From Tabrizicola_A aquatica (GTDB lineage Bacteria > Pseudomonadota > Alphaproteobacteria > Rhodobacterales > Rhodobacteraceae), in assembly GCA_965194375.1 (NCBI GenBank), contig CBDAEL010000006.1: DNA of 64,000 nt. One strand, given 5' to 3'. Under the pieces are notes generated by a model. The model was not told the origin of the DNA. It saw only the letters and a program-made list of their open reading frames with translations, and searched no databases. The position numbers and the translations under genes were made by a program. Below are positions 58,557 through 64,000 of this stretch, in pieces; the first letter of the stretch is position 1; the number at the start of each line of letters is the position of its first letter.

Positions 58557-59402
58557 ATGTTCGATATTCATCCAAAAGCCCTGCCGGCAGGTGCCGGGGT
58601 CGGGTACAAACCGCAGCATTTCAAGGATATTCTGGAAAACCCGGTCCCTGTCTCTTGGCTTGAAATCCACGCCGAAAATTACATGGGCGACGGGGGCCGC
58701 CCCTTAGCGCAACTGCGCCATCTGGCCGAGCGGTTTCCGATCTCGGTGCATGGCGTGGGCCTGTCAATCGGAGGCGAGGCCGCGCTGGATGCGGCCCATT
58801 TGGTCAATCTGAAGAAGCTCTGCGATTGGCTGCAACCCGCCAGCTTTTCCGAGCATCTTGCCTGGTCAACCCATGACGGGGCTTTTTTGAACGATCTTTT
58901 GCCCCTGCCCTACACCAGCCAGACCCTGACCCGCGTGGTCGATCACATTGACCATGTGCAACAGGTTCTGGGGCGTCGCATGCTGTTGGAAAACCCCTCA
59001 ACCTATGTCGCCTTTGCCGAAACGACGTGGGACGAGGTGGATTTCTTGGCCGAGATTGCCCGGCGCAGCGGATGTGGGCTTTTGCTGGATGTGAACAACG
59101 TCTTTGTCTCTTGCGTCAATCAGGTCCGCGACCCCTTGGACTATATCGGGCGGTTCCCGCTTCATCTGGTCGGCGAAATCCATCTCGGTGGGCATGAGGA
59201 AGACCGCGACAGCGCGGATCGCCCGCTGTTGATCGACAGCCACGGCGCCGAAGTGGCCGATCCGGTCTGGGCGCTTTATGCCCAAGTGATCACCGACGCA
59301 GGCCCCCGACCAACGCTGATCGAATGGGACAACGACGTGCCCGACTGGCAGGCGCTGGCCGCCGAGGCCGCCCGCGCCACCGCACTTCTGGTGCCAAGAT
59401 GA
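58557..59402 (+). CDS. bufB: DUF692 / MNIO iron-dependent RiPP-modifying oxidase
   Basis: A 281-residue multinuclear non-heme iron oxidase (MbnB/TglH/BufB family, TIM barrel). Metal-ligand and active-site blocks are HAENYMGDGG, VHGVGLSIGGEA, FSEHLAWSTH, LLENPSTY, LLLDVNNVFVS, VGEIHLGGHEED and LIEWDNDVP. It modifies cysteines of the upstream precursor with a partner protein and O2. The start at 58557 (MFDIHPKALP) is preferred; a Met at 58542 is possible. The stop overlaps the next gene as ATGA. Confidence 0.93.
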   Translation: MFDIHPKALPAGAGVGYKPQHFKDILENPVPVSWLEIHAENYMGDGGRPLAQLRHLAERFPISVHGVGLSIGGEAALDAAHLVNLKKLCDWLQPASFSEHLAWSTHDGAFLNDLLPLPYTSQTLTRVVDHIDHVQQVLGRRMLLENPSTYVAFAETTWDEVDFLAEIARRSGCGLLLDVNNVFVSCVNQVRDPLDYIGRFPLHLVGEIHLGGHEEDRDSADRPLLIDSHGAEVADPVWALYAQVITDAGPRPTLIEWDNDVPDWQALAAEAARATALLVPR

Positions 59403-60340
59403 GCCAGACCCAGTTTGCCGAAGCCCTGCTCGACCCCGCGCGCCCCATGCCCGCGGGCCTTGTCGGCCCCGATGGCCTGCCCGACGCCAAGCGGTTCTCG
59501 GTCTATCGCAACACGGTCAACAGCTCGCTGATCCGCGTGCTGGAGGCGGCCTTTCCCGCCGTGCAAAAGCTGGTGGGGCCTGCATTCTTTGCCGCCATGG
59601 CGCTGGTTTACCTGCGCCAAACACCGCCAACGGATCGGCGGTTGATGCTGTACGGCGAAAGCTTTGCCGAGTTTCTGGCGGGCTTTGCGCCGGTGGCGCA
59701 TCTGGGCTATCTGCCCGACGTGGCTCGGCTGGAGCAGGCCCTGCGCCAAAGCTACCATGCCGCCGATGCGGCGCCCTTGCCCGGTGAGACCCTTGGCAGC
59801 ATGGGTAAAGACCAGCTTTTGCAGGCCCGCCTCCGGCTTGCCCCCTCGCTTCGGGTTCTGGTCTCAAACTGGCCGGTGCATGCCATCTGGCACGCCACGC
59901 TGCACAACGGGCCCAAACCGCAAATGTGCGCCGAAGAACTTGTCGTGCTGCGCCCCGAGTTTGACCCTACCGTGCACCTCTTGCCCCCGGGCGGCGCGGC
60001 GTTTCTGGCCACCCTTGGCCGGGGCGAGCCCTTGATCGCCGCACTGGCCGCGACCGGCGAAGGGTTTGACCTCACCCGCCTCCTTGGGCTTTGCTGCACA
60101 ACAACGCCATCGTCGGAGTCACCGCATGACCGGCCACGCCACCCTCTACAACCGTACCACCACGGCACTGGACCGCCTCGGCAACAATCTGGTGCCGCTT
60201 ATGGCCCGCGCTTGCTTTGCGGCGGTGCTGCTCATGTATTTCTGGATCTCTGGCCTCACCAAATTGGACGGGGTTTTTACCCCCTCATTGGGGGCCTATG
60301 CCCAGATCTTTCCCCGCGCGATGGACGCCGCAGGCTATGA
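59399..60340 (+). CDS. bufC: DUF2063 bufferin partner, frameshifted at the 3' end
   Basis: A DUF2063 protein (BufC type, precursor-binding partner of the MNIO enzyme). The N-terminal block ALLDPARPMPAGLVGPDGL with RFSVYRNTVNSSLIRVLEAAFPAVQKLVG and the middle YLPDVARLEQALRQSYHA are canonical. Up to about 60090 it is normal; thereafter the frame reads LGLCCTTTPSSESPH and continues inside the DoxX gene to 60340. Adding one T to the TTT at 60090-60092 gives LGLLLHNNAIVGVTA ending at 60129 in an ATGA overlap with the next gene. The extra 70 residues are thus not native: either a recent natural frameshift or a sequence error. Confidence 0.82.
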   Translation: MSQTQFAEALLDPARPMPAGLVGPDGLPDAKRFSVYRNTVNSSLIRVLEAAFPAVQKLVGPAFFAAMALVYLRQTPPTDRRLMLYGESFAEFLAGFAPVAHLGYLPDVARLEQALRQSYHAADAAPLPGETLGSMGKDQLLQARLRLAPSLRVLVSNWPVHAIWHATLHNGPKPQMCAEELVVLRPEFDPTVHLLPPGGAAFLATLGRGEPLIAALAATGEGFDLTRLLGLCCTTTPSSESPHDRPRHPLQPYHHGTGPPRQQSGAAYGPRLLCGGAAHVFLDLWPHQIGRGFYPLIGGLCPDLSPRDGRRRL

Positions 60341-60677
60341 CATCAGCCAAATGGTCGCGCTGCGCTGGCTGGTCGTGCTGGCCGGGTCTTGGGCCGAACT
60401 GGTGCTGCCCGCGCTGATCGTGCTGGGCCTTGCCACCCGTCTGGCCGCGCTTGGGATGATCGGCTTTGTTGTTGTGCAAAGCCTGACCGACATCATCGGC
60501 CACGCGGCCAGCCCAGCCACAATCGGGGCTTGGTTCGACGCCGCGTCAGATGCGCTGATCTTGGATCAACGGGCGCTGTGGGTTTTTGTGCTGCTGACGC
60601 TGGTTCTAAAGGGCGCGGGTCCCTTGTCGATTGACAGGGTTCTTGCCGTCTGGCGCAAAGGCGACAGGGGGAAATAA
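60126..60677 (+). CDS. DoxX family membrane protein of the bufferin operon
   Basis: A 183-residue protein with four hydrophobic segments (ACFAAVLLMYFWISGL, LVVLAGSWAELVLPALIVLGL, GMIGFVVVQSLTDIIG, LWVFVLLTLVLKG) typical of the DoxX family. DoxX members frequently accompany DUF692-DUF2063 pairs; an electron-transfer or membrane role in modification is possible but unproven. The ATG at 60126 fits an ATGA overlap with the restored bufC stop. Confidence 0.88.
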   Translation: MTGHATLYNRTTTALDRLGNNLVPLMARACFAAVLLMYFWISGLTKLDGVFTPSLGAYAQIFPRAMDAAGYDISQMVALRWLVVLAGSWAELVLPALIVLGLATRLAALGMIGFVVVQSLTDIIGHAASPATIGAWFDAASDALILDQRALWVFVLLTLVLKGAGPLSIDRVLAVWRKGDRGK

Positions 60678-60921
60678 GACCCAACAGGGCCGATTATGAC
60701 CCACCACAATGCCCAAAAACTGTGCGCCGTGTTGCGCCCCGCGGCCAGCCCTTGACAAGGCAGAAATCCCTTACGGATTCCTTGCTTGCTTTTATAAAAA
60801 GCTTTGGCATGATTTTCTCAGTGACGACAGACTTTCTGACCGCCTATCGAGGCCCAAGAAGACCTGCTTGCACGGCCCGCGGCAATACCGCCTCGGGAGG
60901 GTTGAGATAGGAGAGAGCGGA

Positions 60922-61128
60922 ATGCCCACCGGCACCGTGAAATGGTTCAACAGCACCAAAGGTTATGGCTTCATCGCCCCCGATGACGGCGGCAAGGACG
61001 TGTTCGTTCACATCTCGGCGGTCGAACGTGCAGGGCTTAAGGGCCTGAACGACAACCAGAAAATCGGCTATGAGCTGCAATCGGGCCGCGACGGCAAACA
61101 GTCCGCCGGCGACTTGCGCTTGCTCTAA
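60922..61128 (+). CDS. Cold-shock domain protein
   Basis: A 68-residue single cold-shock domain protein (RNA chaperone) with RNP1 KGYGFIAPD and RNP2 VFVHISAVE. MPTGTVKWFNSTKG is the canonical start. The frame is open to 60709, but only the ATG at 60922 has a strong AGGAGAGA site. The 244-bp space upstream, with a TTGACA at 60752, leaves room for a long 5' leader, common in csp genes. An intrinsic terminator follows. Confidence 0.95.
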   Translation: MPTGTVKWFNSTKGYGFIAPDDGGKDVFVHISAVERAGLKGLNDNQKIGYELQSGRDGKQSAGDLRLL

Positions 61129-61149
61129 GCCTCAATCAGATTTGTCAGG

Positions 61150-61175
61150 AACGGCCCCCTCGGGGGCCGTTTTTT
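61150..61175 (+). terminator. Terminator of the cold-shock gene
   Basis: ACGGCCCCC / GGGGGCCGT forms a 9-bp stem with a 2-nt loop followed by TTTTT. It lies 22 bp after the csp stop. Confidence 0.9.
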
Positions 61176-61181
61176 GTGGCC

Positions 61182-61502
61182 CTAAAGGAGGGCTGCCTGC
61201 ACGTCAGCGTCCCAGCCGAGATGCCATTTTTCGGCCCGGATCACCGGGCGCTTCATCACCGTAGGCTGCGCTGCAATCTGCGCCTCTGGCTCAGATTCGC
61301 GCAGAAAATCCGAAAATCCGCGGTAGGTGGTGGACTGACGGTTCACCAAAAGCCCCCCAAATTCAGCCACCATTTCCCCAATTTCTGCCTCGCTCAGCGG
61401 ATCTTTGCGAATGTCGCGGAACTGAACGGCATGGCCCGCCGCCTCCAGCGCCTTGAGCGCCTTCTTGCAGGTGTCACAGGTCGGGATGCCGTAGAGGATC
61501 AT
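61182..61502 (-). CDS. ArsC-family thioredoxin-fold protein
   Basis: A 106-residue protein of the ArsC/Spx family. It begins MILYGIPTCDTCKKALKALEAAG with a CxxC at residues 9-12, and has FRDIRKDPLSEAEI and PTVMKRPVI, the ArsC blocks. YffB-like proteins of this size may be glutathione-dependent reductases; arsenate reduction cannot be claimed. It starts 3 bp after the DUF2177 stop on the same strand. Confidence 0.88.
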   Translation of the reverse strand: MILYGIPTCDTCKKALKALEAAGHAVQFRDIRKDPLSEAEIGEMVAEFGGLLVNRQSTTYRGFSDFLRESEPEAQIAAQPTVMKRPVIRAEKWHLGWDADVQAALL

Positions 61503-61505
61503 GGA

Positions 61506-61904
61506 TCACACCTTGAAAAGGGCCTTGGTGATCGCCAGACCACCCCAAGCGGAGACCGCCGTCAATACGGTTCCCCAAGTCACATCGGTGATCACCATCC
61601 GCAGGTTCCAACCCTTGAGGATGGCATAGTTGGTGAACTCAAAAGTCCCATAGGCCATAAAGCCCAAGATCGCCGCCGGAATAAGAATGGGCGCCCCGGC
61701 CTTCAGCGCGGGTACCGAGACCAGATACAAAAGCCCCGCCACATAGGCCAAATAGAACAGCGCAGCCGGGGCCATCCGGATGTTCTCCAGCATCATCGGC
61801 CCGATGTAGCGTTCGAACAACGGGGCCATATACAGCCGCAACATGATGGCATCGATCACCAGAAAGATCGCGGCGGTGGACAAATACAGCGTAACAATTT
61901 GCAT
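61506..61904 (-). CDS. DUF2177 family membrane protein
   Basis: A 132-residue protein with four hydrophobic segments (LYLSTAAIFLVIDAIML, ALFYLAYVAGLLYLVSV, ILIPAAILGFMAYGTFEF, VTWGTVLTAVSAWGGLAI). YGTFEFTNYAILKGW and WGT are family hallmarks. The function is unknown. The ATG at 61904 is chosen over the Met at 61934 because it begins right before the first segment and a purine-rich site lies upstream. Confidence 0.85.
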   Translation of the reverse strand: MQIVTLYLSTAAIFLVIDAIMLRLYMAPLFERYIGPMMLENIRMAPAALFYLAYVAGLLYLVSVPALKAGAPILIPAAILGFMAYGTFEFTNYAILKGWNLRMVITDVTWGTVLTAVSAWGGLAITKALFKV

Positions 61905-62498
61905 CGATGACTCCTTGGCGGTCACTGGGATCATTCACAGGGCCTTTCAAAGGTTACGCGCCAAAGCCCGGTGTGGATCATATCGCCCTGCCGATTGCTG
62001 CGCTGGTGCCCAAGGCCGGGGTTCTATTCCCTCTGAAGGCATCGGCAATCATCTAACGCTCTGATTTTGTTGATAGTGGAGAGGTGGGATTAGATCAAGC
62101 TGGGCACTTTCTGGTCTACGATCTGGTCTACTATGCGGCGATCAACAGATTTGTACGAGTTCTGCCTGTGCTAACCCTTCTCAGATTATTGTTATCGATG
62201 GTGGTGAGGGGGTGGGCATGGGCCAGTGGGGGGTACCCAGATCATGTACATAAGCTCTGCCAGCGGGGGGTATTTTGAGATTTCGGGAAGAGGGTTAAGG
62301 ACCTTGGGGACACTACTCGAGGCCGAGCCTTGGGTTCCATGAGAAGTGCAGCCCAACATAAGCATCAGTATCTCTGACCGGATGGAAAACAGGACTATGG
62401 TGCCGTTCAGTGAGGTTACAGTCATACTTGAAGCGGGGGGTCTAGCTCACCCACTGTCCGGACACTTTGCTATATAACTCTAATAGCTTTTTGTCCGG
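61905..62498. other. Long gap without a supported gene; composition change
   Basis: 594 bp in which no frame resembles a known protein. Around 62050 the base composition turns visibly more A/T-rich than in the preceding 60 kb. Short frames at 62084-62278 (+) and 62192-62425 (-) overlap each other and lack family features. A 10-bp palindrome TGTCCGGACA occurs near 62455. Confidence 0.5.
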
Positions 62499-62726
62499 TC
62501 AAGCAAAGCTCAGATGGGGATTACGGATAGCCCCCCAGCCCTTCTCTAGAATTTGAACCCAATCCTGCAGTGGGACAGGACCACCCATTAGTACCACATT
62601 AGGGGCATCTGCTTGCCTTTCACCCACTTGGTCTGAAACAATGAAGAGGTGCTGATGGGAGTTCCACCTTCCAGCGTTCTCAGCCTCGAACTCAATGGTG
62701 GTCCTGACCCTAGGTGCAAATGGCAT
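62499..62726 (-). CDS. Hypothetical small protein
   Basis: A 75-residue frame not recognised as a family. It looks protein-like (FEAENAGRWNSHQHLFIVSD, VVLMGGPVPLQDWVQILEKG) and its composition is distinct from the chromosome to the left. No convincing ribosome site or signal peptide was found, so it may be a fragment. Confidence 0.4.
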   Translation of the reverse strand: MPFAPRVRTTIEFEAENAGRWNSHQHLFIVSDQVGERQADAPNVVLMGGPVPLQDWVQILEKGWGAIRNPHLSFA

Positions 62727-62765
62727 GGGGTTAGCCTTGTGCGAATTGCCGCTGTCAGCTTGGTG

Positions 62766-63017
62766 TTATTTCTTTTCATAGGGTAGTGGTAGGCAGTAGA
62801 TGCCCATGCCGCCCTTGACACCCCTGATAGTCTCGCACGCATAAAGGGTGTCATCATAATCAACTAGAAGATGCCAATCTCGTTCTTTTAATTCTACAGC
62901 AACAATCTCACCCTCCCTTACAATTTCAGATGCACTTAGCCCGTCTACGACTGCACCTTCAGCAAGCACAGCGTTTCCCGTTAAGAGCAACGATACCATT
63001 AATGCGGCTTTCTTCAT
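62766..63017 (-). CDS. Small exported protein of unknown function
   Basis: An 83-residue protein with a signal peptide (MKKAALMVSLLLTGNAVLA) and two cysteines (YACETIRG, GIYCLPLP) that may form a disulfide. The start at 63017 has AAGGAGAGAGG directly upstream, which decides it over the Met at 63032. A family was not recognised. It lies in the low-G+C right end and was probably acquired. Confidence 0.68.
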   Translation of the reverse strand: MKKAALMVSLLLTGNAVLAEGAVVDGLSASEIVREGEIVAVELKERDWHLLVDYDDTLYACETIRGVKGGMGIYCLPLPYEKK

Positions 63018-63136
63018 TCCTCTCTCCTTCATTGGGTTATCTTGTTGTAAAGTGTTGCCGTGCGGTTTGATATGGCAGGCCTTCTTTGTTCGGCTAATAG
63101 GGTCCACACTTCGTGAGAGGAGCAAGGATGCAACAG

Positions 63137-63526
63137 CTAAGAACTGTAACGATCATGAAGGCTATTGTATTTTTCGATTTGCTTAAGAAAGAAATCTGAT
63201 GGATTGCCGAAATATGGAGCCGCAGGTGAAAACCTTGTAGCCTCAAAATACACTAAACATCCTCCGCTTTCTATACGAAAGCCCGCAAAGTCTGTGGCGT
63301 CAAAGCCAAAGAGAAGTACTTCGGGGCATGTTGGGATCGAGACGTAAGAGAACAATCCTGTTTTAGGTCTGCCTGAAAATGCTTCCTCTGCGGCGTCAGC
63401 GTTCATCCCGCCACAGCTTAGTTTCGCCCAGCCGCCTAAGCAATACACGTGCATGACTTTCGCTGGAACAAGGTCGCTCGCATGCATCTGGATGAACTGA
63501 GGCTCGACTATTTCAACATGGCTCAT
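63137..63526 (-). CDS. Hypothetical protein
   Basis: A 129-residue soluble protein not recognised as a family. It has several hydrophobic beta-like segments (VMHVYCLGGWAKLSCGG, VLLFGFDATDFAGFRIE, CLVYFEATRF). An AAAGGAAAGAGA stretch precedes the ATG at 63526. It reads in the same direction as its small neighbours in the A/T-richer island. Confidence 0.65.
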   Translation of the reverse strand: MSHVEIVEPQFIQMHASDLVPAKVMHVYCLGGWAKLSCGGMNADAAEEAFSGRPKTGLFSYVSIPTCPEVLLFGFDATDFAGFRIESGGCLVYFEATRFSPAAPYFGNPSDFFLKQIEKYNSLHDRYSS

Positions 63527-63709
63527 CAGCGTCTCTTTCCTTTTCTGAGTTTTGGGTCAATGCGACACGCTTGTCCGTCTGATCAGCTACGGCCGAGGAG
63601 AACACAAGAAAGGCGATCAAGATCAAGCATTTTGAAGATAAATCTTTAAGTCCCTGTTAGCTCATGTTTCTCCGGCTTTCCAACTCCATCGCTCGCCACC
63701 ATCAATCTT

Positions 63710-63854
63710 TCATACCTTCTTATTTCCAAGTTCGTGGTCGTCAGCAATGAGCTGGTCGAGTATCATCCGGTAGGTGACTTCTGGCGCCCTCACATCAACA
63801 GGTAGATCGATAACCAGTATGAGATGAGACGGTTCAAGCTCGATACCTGTCTTC
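63710..63854 (-). pseudogene. C-terminal tail of an unknown gene cut by an insertion sequence
   Basis: A minus-strand frame of 47 residues is open up to the border of the insertion sequence and ends in TGA at 63710-63712. It reads LEPSHLILVIDLPVDVRAPE, TYRMILDQLIADDHELG and similar protein-like sequence. Its start must lie beyond the IS or be lost, so the gene is interrupted. Confidence 0.6.
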
Positions 63855-64000
63855 TGAGCTACTCCCCGAAAATCGGACAGTGACGGAAGCTACGATCTGA
63901 CGTCTGCTGGTCTCCAAGAACGAGGAGATCAGAACATGAAGAAACGCAGGAACCATGACGCGGCGTTCAAGGCGCGTGTTGCGTTAGAGGCGCTGAAAGG
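63855..64000 (+). mobile_element. Left end of an IS3-type insertion sequence (continues beyond window)
   Basis: The element seems to begin at TGAGCTACTCCCC (63855), where the minus-strand gene tail is cut, and continues with ATCGGACAGTGACGG upstream of a transposase start. The right end and the target duplication are outside the window, so the exact border is an estimate. Confidence 0.65.
63936..64000 (+). CDS. IS3-family transposase OrfA (partial)
   Basis: The first 21 complete codons read MKKRRNHDAAFKARVALEAL and onward, the typical beginning of an IS3-group OrfA with its helix-turn-helix just ahead. The GAGGAGATCAGAAC in front supplies the ribosome site. The gene is cut by the window edge. 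Confidence 0.85.
   Translation, partial: MKKRRNHDAAFKARVALEALK

Noticed and set aside
61932..62056. Short open frame ending near 62056 that looked like a gene tail
   Set aside because: No start codon, under 45 residues and no recognisable family; it could be chance.
62084..62278. 64-residue plus-strand frame in the island
   Set aside because: No ribosome site, no family resemblance and overlap with another frame on the opposite strand.

Overview
The window is a high-G+C chromosomal segment from an alphaproteobacterium, almost certainly a member of the Rhodobacteraceae. Indicators are a class I PHA synthase with a PhaR repressor and phasin, a heterotetrameric sarcosine oxidase operon, the dnaG-rpoD pair, H-NOX-like and HNOBA-GGDEF proteins, TadE/TadG-like proteins and tight ATGA-overlapping operons. 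This assignment is inferred from gene content and was not tested by a search.

Left end (1-3.5 kb): the end of an Nramp metal transporter gene, then a copper-handling cluster (SCO, PCuAC, a second SCO, DUF411 protein), a frameshifted MFS transporter remnant and a tRNA-Ser. From 3.6 to 9.6 kb the minus strand carries AlaX, a large MscS-type channel and cysteine synthase in one overlapping operon, then purM-purN. A CAT-anticodon tRNA precedes a 1256-residue RTX-type repeat protein (10.05-13.82 kb) built on a 297-300 bp period.

From 13.9 to 27.1 kb nearly everything is on the minus strand: a small secreted protein, rpoD, dnaG, an M20 amidohydrolase, soxG/A/D/B, an asparaginase and glutamate dehydrogenase. 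Together the last seven suggest an amino-nitrogen and one-carbon catabolic block. At 27.5-32.2 kb two paralogous TadG-like von Willebrand proteins are followed by two TadE-like pseudopilin-type proteins. Housekeeping genes follow: pirin, a lipoprotein, hom, glpX, recJ, and a lytic transglycosylase between two identical tRNA-Glu genes. Next come an HNOBA-GGDEF cyclase with a degenerate H-NOX partner, a UvrD-type helicase, a membrane protein and pyruvate carboxylase.

From 47.5 to 55.8 kb there is an EF-hand protein, a LysR regulator and the PHA locus: phaR, phaP and phaC against a divergent phaZ, with three CTGC-N3-GCAG operators in front of phaP and between phaC and phaZ. Three alpha/beta hydrolases follow, one without the nucleophile serine. 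After thrS comes the most interesting system, a bufferin-type RiPP operon (DUF2282 precursor, DUF692/MNIO enzyme, DUF2063 partner, DoxX membrane protein). Its DUF2063 gene carries a single-base frameshift at the 3' end. A cold-shock gene, an ArsC-family protein and a DUF2177 protein follow.

Right end (about 61.95-64.0 kb): base composition drops visibly and the content becomes small unrecognised genes, a gene tail cut by an insertion sequence, and the start of an IS3-type transposase. This looks like the edge of a horizontally acquired island.
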